Shown: one piece after another, positions 7,287 to 13,469 of the stretch
How positions within the stretch are numbered: position 1 is the first letter of the stretch
How the letters are laid out: the number at the start of each line of letters is the position of its first letter
NCBI GenBank assembly: GCA_021838305.1
Contig: JAKCEB010000005.1
Coordinates: 1-40,558 of the forward strand
From: Actinomycetes bacterium
Lineage (GTDB): Bacteria > Actinomycetota > Acidimicrobiia > Acidimicrobiales > Palsa-688
Length of the DNA stretch: 40,558 bases
Direction of reading: 5' to 3'
Notes under the pieces: model-generated
What the model saw: only the letters and a program-made list of their open reading frames with translations
The model's database searches: none
Told to the model about the DNA's origin: nothing
Position numbers and translations under genes: made by a program

Positions 7287-8525
7287 CGGGCGGAGCGTCC
7301 ACAGTCCGACGGCGGCTATAGCCGCGAGGGCCGGGAGAGGACTCCGCAGGCCCGGGGGGAGTAGGACGTATCCGAGCACGGCGCCCCCCGCCGCCATTAG
7401 AGCGACCGTAGCGGTTGCCTCGCTGCGGAGGACTCTCCTGACGTCCCATCGAGCGTTCCGGCGCTCCTTGCCAGACGCTATGAGCATGGCCACGAAGAGG
7501 GTCCCGCTAAGCGCTGCTCCGAGGGCGATGCGCACCGGCGAGGCCACGTCAGGGGTCACCAACACCCAGCTTGCGAGACCGGCGAACGCCAAGGTCAGTT
7601 CGCCTGCCCCGACGAGCAGAAGTGCCGCCTCCGCCAGGAGCAGATAGGAGCTCCACAGGATCGGACTTGCCAACAGGCTCGCCAGTATGAGCAGGCCTAG
7701 CACCTGCTTGTCGGCGAAGCGGTGCCGCCGGCTCCAAAGTACGGCAAGGCCCGCAGCGACGAGCAGCGGTGCGATCCTCGTCGCCAGCGGGACTGCAACT
7801 CCGAGGCCGCTCAGCAGGGAGGCGAGCGACCAGCTGTGGGCCACCTCGTTTCGCTCCAGGACTCCGAGCATCGCAACATAGCCGCGTGGTCCGACCGGGC
7901 CCTCGATCATCCCTGCCCCGATCAAGAAGCCAGCGGTGAGCGACGCCGCGACAGCGCTGCGGTACCGCTTCGTGACTATCGGCCAGACGATGAGCGGCAG
8001 CAGGAACAACTTGCCCGCACCGATCAGGCCGATCAGGACGCCGGCGATGATCGGATGCCTGTCCCTGCATCGCCACGCCAGTCCGAGACCGAGCATCAAG
8101 AAGGCGTTGATGGTGCCCATCTGCAGTCCGACGATCGTCGTGGCGCTCGCAAGCACCAGGACCGGCACGAGCGGTTCACGCCGACCGAGCAGGCGGCAGC
8201 CGCCGACGACCGCCGCTGCGGAAGCGACCTCGCAGAGGACCTCCGCAACATGCAGAGGGAGCAACGCGACGGGAGCGAAGATCCACGCCACGAACAGCGG
8301 GTAGACGAAGGCGTGCCCGGTAAGAAAGGTGCTCGAGCCGACAGGAGCGTACGGGCTTGCCCCGTCGAGGACGGCTCGGCCTGCCCGGATGAACACGAGC
8401 AGGTCGAAAGGTGGGAGCAGGTTTGCGAACAGCGCAGCGACGAGTCCCGTCAACGCGACGCTCGGAACGCAGTAGCGAACACCGCTCCGGAGCCGGCCGA
8501 GTCGATTCAGTGAAGTCACGGCCAT
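7233..8525 (-). CDS. GT87-type polytopic mannosyltransferase-like membrane protein
   Basis: 430 residues with about ten or more hydrophobic segments, starting at the ATG at 8525-8523 (MAVTSLNRLGRL). A longer frame exists but its extra N-terminus is not membrane-like. After the first transmembrane helix comes FDLLVFIRAGRAVLDGASPY, the acidic/Arg loop and following Tyr-Ala-Pro that mark the GT87 (DUF2029) family. These are polyprenol-phosphate-mannose-dependent enzymes such as PimE and relatives acting on the outer face of the membrane. The loop GHAFVYPLFVAWIFAP also fits. A Ppm-like donor synthase is present at 27326-28099, which would supply such an enzyme. The acceptor is unknown. The 3' end overlaps rarA on the opposite strand by 54 bp. 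Confidence 0.8.
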   Translation of the reverse strand: MAVTSLNRLGRLRSGVRYCVPSVALTGLVAALFANLLPPFDLLVFIRAGRAVLDGASPYAPVGSSTFLTGHAFVYPLFVAWIFAPVALLPLHVAEVLCEVASAAAVVGGCRLLGRREPLVPVLVLASATTIVGLQMGTINAFLMLGLGLAWRCRDRHPIIAGVLIGLIGAGKLFLLPLIVWPIVTKRYRSAVAASLTAGFLIGAGMIEGPVGPRGYVAMLGVLERNEVAHSWSLASLLSGLGVAVPLATRIAPLLVAAGLAVLWSRRHRFADKQVLGLLILASLLASPILWSSYLLLAEAALLLVGAGELTLAFAGLASWVLVTPDVASPVRIALGAALSGTLFVAMLIASGKERRNARWDVRRVLRSEATATVALMAAGGAVLGYVLLPPGLRSPLPALAAIAAVGLWTLRPSTRFAGRALRWAGRRPG

Positions 8526-8797
8526 GGCGTTGTGGCCTAGATCGAGGTGTTCGAGGGGCTGGAGGAGAGGTGACGAGGGGCCATCTGCCCAGCCAGCATA
8601 TTTTCCGATGGCGCTTCCGCGGGGCGCGCCCGCCCAGATTCCGGGATCCTTTCTCCAAGGCTTTTCCAAGGTGAAAGCCAGAAGATCCCAAAGGATGTCT
8701 AAGTCGCCGCTCAGGGCTGCGAACGATCATCAAGTTGTCGAAGCGGTGCCGGTGCTGCCGGCCGACGCCCATAGCAACTACGAAAGGATGTAAAAAA

Positions 8798-9469
8798 ATG
8801 ACCGATCAGCCTTACGATCAGCCCTTCGAGTCACCTAAACGCCCGAAGCGGAAAGTGTCCCGGGCGGCCGCCACGGTTGGCCTCACCGCCCTCCTCGGTT
8901 TCGGGGGTGCCGGCGCAGCGTTCGCTCTGTCCGGGTCCCCCTCGACTCACAACTCGTCCGCGTCGCTGGCGACGTCGACCTCGTCAGGTTCGTCGGCGAG
9001 CTCCTCCTCCAGCTCTTCGGGGACCTCCTCGGGCTCGACGTCCACCCCAGTTCCTCCGGGACCGCGCGGCCTCTTCGGTCCCGGCGGCTTCGGCGGTTTC
9101 GGCGGCCCGATGATGGGCGGCGACGTCCTGCACGGGGTGTACACCGTCAAGACCTCCTCGGGTGCCTACGAGACGGTCGAGACCCAGGTCGGCACCGTCA
9201 GCTCGGTGTCGTCGACCTCGATCACGGTCGCGAGTGCCGACGGTTACAGCCACACCTACGCTGTGACCTCCTCGACTGTCGTCGACTCACAGGCGAACGG
9301 TATCGGTGCCGTAGCGGCTAAAGACACGGTACGCATCAGCGCGGCGAACCAGTCCGGGACCGACACGGCGACGTCTATAACCGACGTCACCAAGATCGGC
9401 GCCAGCAGGACCGCCTTCGGGTTCGGACCCCCGCCCGCGGCTCCCGCAACCAGCGGGGCCGCTGCCTGA
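8798..9469 (+). CDS. Exported Ser/Gly-rich protein with small beta domain
   Basis: A 223-residue protein starting at the ATG at 8798 behind GAAAGGATG. An in-frame upstream start at 8735 would add an implausible Cys/Arg-rich leader. A basic stretch (KRPKRKVSRAAA) is followed by one hydrophobic segment (VGLTALLGFGGAGAAFAL), so it is anchored or secreted. Residues about 50-90 are almost entirely Ser, Thr and Gly, then a Pro/Gly stretch (GPRGLFGPGGFGGFGGP). The C-terminal part, VGTVSSVSSTSITVASADGY through DTVRISA, looks like a DUF5666-type small beta barrel. The function is unknown. It is a single gene between a divergent GT87 gene and a convergent fxsA. Confidence 0.75.
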   Translation: MTDQPYDQPFESPKRPKRKVSRAAATVGLTALLGFGGAGAAFALSGSPSTHNSSASLATSTSSGSSASSSSSSSGTSSGSTSTPVPPGPRGLFGPGGFGGFGGPMMGGDVLHGVYTVKTSSGAYETVETQVGTVSSVSSTSITVASADGYSHTYAVTSSTVVDSQANGIGAVAAKDTVRISAANQSGTDTATSITDVTKIGASRTAFGFGPPPAAPATSGAAA

Positions 9470-9609
9470 TCCAACCGCGCAAGCTGCCCCTCGACCGGTA
9501 GCCGGCTCAAGAGCTGGCCTCGTGGCTACGCCCGCTTCGCGCCTGGGTGATTCTTCAACCGGAGGGTCACCCGGGCAAGGCGGGGCATCGCCCTCCTAGG
9601 GGTAGGGGA

Positions 9610-10089
9610 TCAGTCGGAAGGAGTTTGGTCGCTCGGGCGTTCCAGCGACCCTCCGTGCACGTCCGGCTCCCACGAGCGGGCGTCAACCACGCCCGACCGG
9701 CCATCAACGACCCCTGAACGGCCGTAGGGGAAGCGGTGCACCTGTCCCGCAAGACGATGGCCGACGAGCCTGACAACGAGCCGGCGAACCGGGGCGAGCA
9801 TGAGGCTGAGCCCGATGGCGTCGCCGACGAAGCCCGGTACGGCGATCAGGGCGCCGCCTAGGAGGACCACGAAGCCGTCCATTATCTCAGCGGTCGGCAC
9901 TCCGCCCGCCGCCAAGCGCTGCCGCGTATGGGCGATGACCCCAAGTCCGACCCGGCGGACTATGACCGGGCCGAGGGCGCTCACACCAAATAGGAGCAGA
10001 AGTGCCCACAGGATGCCGATCTGGGAGGCGACAGCCACGAACGCGCCGATCTCAGATGCGACGAATACGACCGCTCCTAGCAGGACCAC
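9610..10089 (-). CDS. fxsA: FxsA-family membrane protein
   Basis: 159 residues starting at GTG 10089. Three to four hydrophobic segments and the family core are present: EIGAFVAVASQIGILWALLL, GPVIVRRVGLGVI, and FVVLLGGALIAVPGFVGDAIGLSLMLAP. FxsA proteins are small inner-membrane proteins; in E. coli overexpression relieves F-plasmid exclusion of phage T7, and the physiological role is unclear. The C-terminal tail carries a short internal duplication (GRSGVVDGRSGVVDARS). It is a single gene, divergent from the tiny membrane protein at 10138. Confidence 0.88.
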   Translation of the reverse strand: MVLLGAVVFVASEIGAFVAVASQIGILWALLLLFGVSALGPVIVRRVGLGVIAHTRQRLAAGGVPTAEIMDGFVVLLGGALIAVPGFVGDAIGLSLMLAPVRRLVVRLVGHRLAGQVHRFPYGRSGVVDGRSGVVDARSWEPDVHGGSLERPSDQTPSD

Positions 10090-10137
10090 ACTTCAGAGTA
10101 CTGTTGAAAAAGTCGAACTCCGACTCGGAGGTGTCGA

Positions 10138-10341
10138 ATGTCCATAGAACCCGCCCGACACGGTCACCCGATGGTCAAGGCCGCGGTTGCGGGCACTGCG
10201 ATCCTGGTCGTGGCGCTGTTCGCCCTGTCTGCGGTCGACGCGGTGGTCGGCATCTTTTGGACAGTCGTCAAGTTGACCCTTCTAGTGATAGTCGTCGGAG
10301 GTGTCGCCCGCCTCCTATGGGGCAGGGCTCGCCGAGGCTAA
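10138..10341 (+). CDS. Small two-helix membrane protein, hypothetical
   Basis: 67 residues, starting at the ATG at 10138 with GGAGGT 5-6 bases upstream. It has a short polar N-terminus, then two hydrophobic stretches (AAVAGTAILVVALFALSAVD and TVVKLTLLVIVVGGVARLLW), ending in a basic GRARRG tail that would sit in the cytoplasm. No family was recognised. The ribosome-binding site lies in a perfect inverted repeat CTCCGA-C-TCGGAG, so a hairpin in the 5' leader could mask it. It is divergent from fxsA with 48 bp between the starts. Confidence 0.6.
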   Translation: MSIEPARHGHPMVKAAVAGTAILVVALFALSAVDAVVGIFWTVVKLTLLVIVVGGVARLLWGRARRG

Positions 10342-10482
10342 GGGCAGCACGAACGATCGGCGCGATCACACGCTGACGACCTGGAGGAAGACGACTGTGA
10401 CCCCCGGCCCGGGACCCGAAACGGGCCACCGGACCGGGGCTTCGTCGCCTACGGGGTCCCACCGGTCGGAAGGACCCCCGGG

Positions 10483-10568
10483 CGGAGGGAGTGGGATTTG
10501 AACCCACGGTGCCCACTGGACACAACGGTTTTCGAGACCGTCCGATTCGGCCGCTCTCGCATCCCTCC
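10483..10568 (-). tRNA. tRNA-Ser (anticodon CGA)
   Basis: An 86-nt class II tRNA on the minus strand. The acceptor arm is GGAGGGA paired with TCCCTCC (discriminator G, no encoded CCA). The anticodon arm is ACGGT-CTCGAAA-ACCGT with anticodon CGA, reading UCG. There is a long variable arm, and the T arm is GTGGG-TTCAAAT-CCCAC. All of this fits tRNA-Ser. Confidence 0.95.
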
Positions 10569-10658
10569 GGACGGGTGAAAGCATACGACCTTGCGGCCCG
10601 GGTTGTCCACGAGGGCAGCGTTCGTCCGTCAGTCCTGCGCTGCGCTAGGCTGAATAGT

Positions 10659-10728
10659 CCGGCGATGGAGTTCGCCTTTAACCGCCTGCCGGGCTGATGA
10701 CTCCTACCCACCGAATCGTTCAGCCCGG
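10659..10728 (+). promoter_or_regulatory. Fluoride riboswitch (crcB motif) with candidate expression platform
   Basis: GGCGATGGAGTTCGCC at 10661-10676, AACCGCC at 10680-10686 and GGCTGATGACTCCTACC from 10692 match the conserved core of the crcB/fluoride aptamer. This includes the pseudoknot GGAGT with ACTCC and the P1 hairpin GGCG/CGCC. It stands in front of two crcB genes, the expected target. A perfect 9-bp inverted repeat, CCGGGCTGA (10689-10697) with TCAGCCCGG (10720-10728), overlaps the 3' part of the aptamer. It reaches the GGAG in front of the leader ATG at 10739, so it is a plausible alternative helix for translational control. No U-run follows, so an intrinsic terminator is not supported. 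Confidence 0.9.
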
Positions 10729-10738
10729 AGAGTCGAAA

Positions 10739-10822
10739 ATGCAATCGTCGCCAGCCCGAAGCCTAAGGACGGACGGCCAGGGCCGGTCCGTTGGATCGAA
10801 CAAGGGCTCCGCCAAGCGATGA
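10739..10822 (+). CDS. 27-codon leader ORF between fluoride riboswitch and crcB fusion
   Basis: A short frame of 27 codons starting ATG CAA TCG TCG, with GGAG eight bases upstream (10727-10730) at the edge of the riboswitch hairpin. Its TGA (10820-10822) overlaps the ATG of the CrcB-DUF190 fusion (10819-10821) as ATGA. The peptide is basic and Ser-rich (QSSPARSLRTDGQGR and onward) and matches nothing I know. The main gene has no good ribosome site of its own at 10819. This frame may therefore exist to carry ribosomes from the riboswitch-controlled site to the main start. Whether it is translated is not shown by sequence alone. Confidence 0.5.
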   Translation: MQSSPARSLRTDGQGRSVGSNKGSAKR

Positions 10823-11742
10823 CAAGCGGGGGAGCCCGCAACCGGGAGATGTCGCGGCGAAAGGGTTTCTCTTGGCCCCGGACGAGGATCTTGCTGGCGG
10901 TTGGCGCAGGTGGGGCGATCGGAGCCGGACTGCGCTACGAGGTGGCCCTCGCCTTGCCGACACGGCCTGGGACCTTCCCGTTATCGACGTTTGTGATCAA
11001 CATCAGCGGCAGTTTCGCTCTCGGAGTGCTCCTCTGTTTCCTCGCGGAGTGCTGGCGTCCGAGCGAGTACCCGCGGCCGCTCGTGGGTAGTGGCGTTATC
11101 GGGGCCTACACGACCTGGTCGACGTTCATGGTGGAGGCAGACCAACTATTCCAGCACGGGCACGCCCTGACGGGGATCGCATACCTGACCGGATCGCTTT
11201 TTTCCGGACTGGCGGCCGTGTGGGCGGGGGTCGCAATTGCGAGGATCCGGTGGGGGCACCGCGCCAGGCGACCAATGCGGCAGGTCCAGCAGGTCCAGCC
11301 GGACCAGCAGGTTGAGCGCCCGGCAGTGTCGCAACCCGCCTTAGTGTCGTCGCGTTCAGGCCCGTCACCTGCTCCCGGGGCGCCATCAGCTGCTGGCGCC
11401 CAGCGCCACGAGCGACTCAGCATCTTGATGACAGAAGCGGACCGACACGGCCGCGTACCGTTGTACGTGGAACTAATCGACAGGGCACGTCGGGCGGGAC
11501 TCGCAGGAGCAACCGCTATCGCTGGCGAGCAGGGCTTCGGGCATTTGAGCCGCCCTCATACCCGCAGCGTCGTTCGGTCCGCCGACGACATCCCGATAGA
11601 AGTGATGGTGATCGACAGCACTCAACGAATCGAAGAGTTCATCCCCGAGATAGCGGACCTCTTAGCGGGGCGGGTGGTGGTACGTCGGGAGGTGCAGGTA
11701 GTTTCGGACCGCGCGCCGACCAGGAAGGCGAGGAAGCCGTGA
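10819..11742 (+). CDS. crcB: Fluoride channel CrcB/Fluc fused to a DUF190 domain
   Basis: 307 residues with two domains. Residues about 20-150 form a four-helix Fluc/CrcB fluoride channel with GAGLRY, FVINISGSFALG and GVIGAYTTWSTFMVE; the usual Phe-box FSTF has Trp in the first place. A Gln/Pro/Ser-rich linker (about 155-205) leads to a DUF190 domain: RLSILMTEADRHGRVPLYVE, GLAGATAIAGEQGFGH, and DDIPIEVMVIDS. DUF190 proteins often accompany crcB genes and look like small PII-like regulators. CrcB exports F- passively as a dimer. The fusion is directly downstream of the fluoride riboswitch and coupled to the leader ORF. Its TGA overlaps the next GTG. An ATG at 10849 is an alternative start. Confidence 0.9.
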   Translation: MTSGGARNREMSRRKGFSWPRTRILLAVGAGGAIGAGLRYEVALALPTRPGTFPLSTFVINISGSFALGVLLCFLAECWRPSEYPRPLVGSGVIGAYTTWSTFMVEADQLFQHGHALTGIAYLTGSLFSGLAAVWAGVAIARIRWGHRARRPMRQVQQVQPDQQVERPAVSQPALVSSRSGPSPAPGAPSAAGAQRHERLSILMTEADRHGRVPLYVELIDRARRAGLAGATAIAGEQGFGHLSRPHTRSVVRSADDIPIEVMVIDSTQRIEEFIPEIADLLAGRVVVRREVQVVSDRAPTRKARKP

Positions 11743-12110
11743 TCACCCTGCTGGAAGTCGGCTTGGGTGGTCTCATCGGAGCGCCTGCCCGCTACGTTGT
11801 GGACCAGTACATCACTTGGCGAACCGAGGGTGCGTTTCCGTGGGGGACTTTCGTGATAAACGCCGGTGGGGCATTGCTGCTCGGCTTGATCGCCGGACTC
11901 GTCTCGTACCACCACCTCGGACCCGTTCCTGTTGCCATCTTTGGTACTGGTTTCTGCGGTGCGTACACAACCTTCTCCACCTTCACGTTCGAGACGATCC
12001 GCCTCATCGAGGAAGGCGAGATAAAGCCTGCAATCGCCAACGTGGCGGGCTCGGTGGTCGTCGGACTCCTCGCCGCCGCAGCAGGTATTGCTCTAGCAGC
12101 GTTGATCTAG
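11739..12110 (+). CDS. crcB: Fluoride channel subunit CrcB/Fluc, second copy
   Basis: 123 residues, four hydrophobic helices, starting at a GTG that overlaps the TGA of the fused copy (GTGA). Motifs are GLIGAPARYVVDQ, WGTFVINAGGALLLG and GFCGAYTTFSTFTFETI. The TTFSTF Phe-box is intact here, while the NxxGS position reads NAGGA. The fused copy upstream has the opposite combination. Gram-positive bacteria often have two crcB genes whose products form obligate heterodimers, and this pair fits that arrangement. It ends at TAG 12108-12110, inside the region where the next DUF190 frame opens. Confidence 0.92.
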   Translation: MITLLEVGLGGLIGAPARYVVDQYITWRTEGAFPWGTFVINAGGALLLGLIAGLVSYHHLGPVPVAIFGTGFCGAYTTFSTFTFETIRLIEEGEIKPAIANVAGSVVVGLLAAAAGIALAALI

Positions 12111-12121
12111 AATCTGACGCT

Positions 12122-12448
12122 ATTAAAGCAAAGCTGCTCTGCGTCTACATATCAGAGGGGGATCGCTTCGAGCACCGATCTCTTGCAGATGCGATCGTTC
12201 AAGTCGCCAGGAATCACGGTGCCGCCGGTGCCACTGTCATCCGCGCGATCGAGGGTTTCGGCCACTCTGGCAGAATCGAAACCGCCCGCCTGGTGTCGTC
12301 GTCGGACAACCTGCCTATCATCGTCCAGGTCCTCGACCAAGCCGGATGCATCGAAGCGGTCCTCGCCGAGATCAATCCAATGGTCAAAGAAGGCCTAATC
12401 ACGGTGGAAGACGTCGAACTGCACGACCGTGGAAAAGTAGCGGGCTAG
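12122..12448 (+). CDS. DUF190 protein lacking an ordinary start codon
   Basis: A complete-looking DUF190 domain: AKLLCVYISEGDRFEHRSLA, GAAGATVIRAIEGFGHSG and DNLPIIVQVLDQAG, then INPMVKEGLITVEDVELHD. It is in the -1 frame relative to the preceding crcB. No ATG, GTG or TTG lies in this frame close to the domain start. The frame runs upstream only through the crcB gene. Candidates are ATT at 12122 (108 residues), CTG at 12134, or a -1 frameshift from crcB, which would recreate the CrcB-DUF190 fusion of the first copy. The coordinates given assume ATT. The domain body is intact, so it is not obviously a pseudogene. Confidence 0.7.
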   Translation: MKAKLLCVYISEGDRFEHRSLADAIVQVARNHGAAGATVIRAIEGFGHSGRIETARLVSSSDNLPIIVQVLDQAGCIEAVLAEINPMVKEGLITVEDVELHDRGKVAG

Positions 12449-12458
12449 CGTCTCGGCC

Positions 12459-13421
12459 ATGGGTTCGTCGTATGAGAAAGGGGCAGTGGAGGTCGCCGAC
12501 GGCGTGTGGGCCTACCTCCAGCCGGACGGCAGCTGGGGATGGTCCAATGCCGGCCTGGTTCGCGGGTCTGAGGGATCGCTGCTCGTAGACACGCTTTTCG
12601 ACCTGAAACTGACGGCAGAAATGCTCGCCGAGTTGAGAAGAGTGGCTACTACCCCGGCCGCCCCGATCACAACGGTCGTCAACACTCACGCCAATGGCGA
12701 TCATTGCTACGGGAACTCCCTGGTCGCCGGGGCGCAGATCATCGCGTCCACAGTTTGCGCCGAGGAGATGGCGAAGTCGCCGGCTTCCGAGCTCGCCGAG
12801 ATGATGGCCCACACGTCCGAGATGGGGGCGACAGGGCGGTTCTTGGAGCGGATCTTCGGTGCTTTCGACTTTGACGGCATCGAACTCGTCGCCCCGAGCA
12901 CGACCTTCGACGGAGAGCTCGAACTCCGGGTCGGGGACCGCCCGGTCCGCCTGATGGAAGTCGGCCCGGCTCACACCGGCGGGGACGTCGTCGTGTACCT
13001 GCCCGACGAGCGGGTCGTGTTCACCGGCGACATCGTCTTTCACGGAGGTCACCCGATCGTCTGGGCCGGCCCGGTCGCCAACTGGGTCGATGCGTGCAGG
13101 AGGATCGCAGCTCTAGACGTCTCTGTCATCGTGCCGGGCCACGGCCCGTTGGCCGGTCCGTCGGTGCTCGACGACCTGGTCGGCTACTTCGAGTGGTTGA
13201 CCGCCGAGGCGACGGAGCGTTTCCACGCAGGGATGGGCGCGCCCGACGCGGCCGCCGACATCGGTATGGGGCCGTATTCCGGGTGGACCGACGCCGAGCG
13301 CATGGCGGTCAATGTGCGTGCCGTCTACCGGGATCTTGGGGCCGGCCTGGAGATGCGGCGTGGAAACGGGGGGTCAGTGTTCGACGCGATGGCCGGTCTG
13401 TACTGGCGGGCGAACAGCTGA
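12459..13421 (+). CDS. MBL-fold metallo-hydrolase
   Basis: 320 residues with the metallo-beta-lactamase fold. The metal motif is NTHANGDHCYGN (HxNxDH variant of HxHxDH, about residues 75-86), followed by the second metal His in AHTGGDVVVYLP, the bridging Asp in VVFTGDIVFHGG, and GHGPLAGP near the C-terminal third. The Asn in place of the second His is common in a large group of uncharacterised hydrolases. The reaction and substrate are unknown. It starts 10 bp after the DUF190 frame and precedes a GH13 gene by 48 bp on the same strand, so it may lie in the fluoride transcript, though a functional link is not evident. Confidence 0.88.
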   Translation: MGSSYEKGAVEVADGVWAYLQPDGSWGWSNAGLVRGSEGSLLVDTLFDLKLTAEMLAELRRVATTPAAPITTVVNTHANGDHCYGNSLVAGAQIIASTVCAEEMAKSPASELAEMMAHTSEMGATGRFLERIFGAFDFDGIELVAPSTTFDGELELRVGDRPVRLMEVGPAHTGGDVVVYLPDERVVFTGDIVFHGGHPIVWAGPVANWVDACRRIAALDVSVIVPGHGPLAGPSVLDDLVGYFEWLTAEATERFHAGMGAPDAAADIGMGPYSGWTDAERMAVNVRAVYRDLGAGLEMRRGNGGSVFDAMAGLYWRANS

Positions 13422-13469
13422 GACGCCGGCACGCGGGAGCGGCCTCGACTGGAAGCTAGCGTCTATGCG

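Noticed and set aside
10661-10712. Intrinsic terminator after the fluoride aptamer
   Set aside because: The 9-bp helix at 10689-10728 is not followed by a run of T, so translational control is the better reading.
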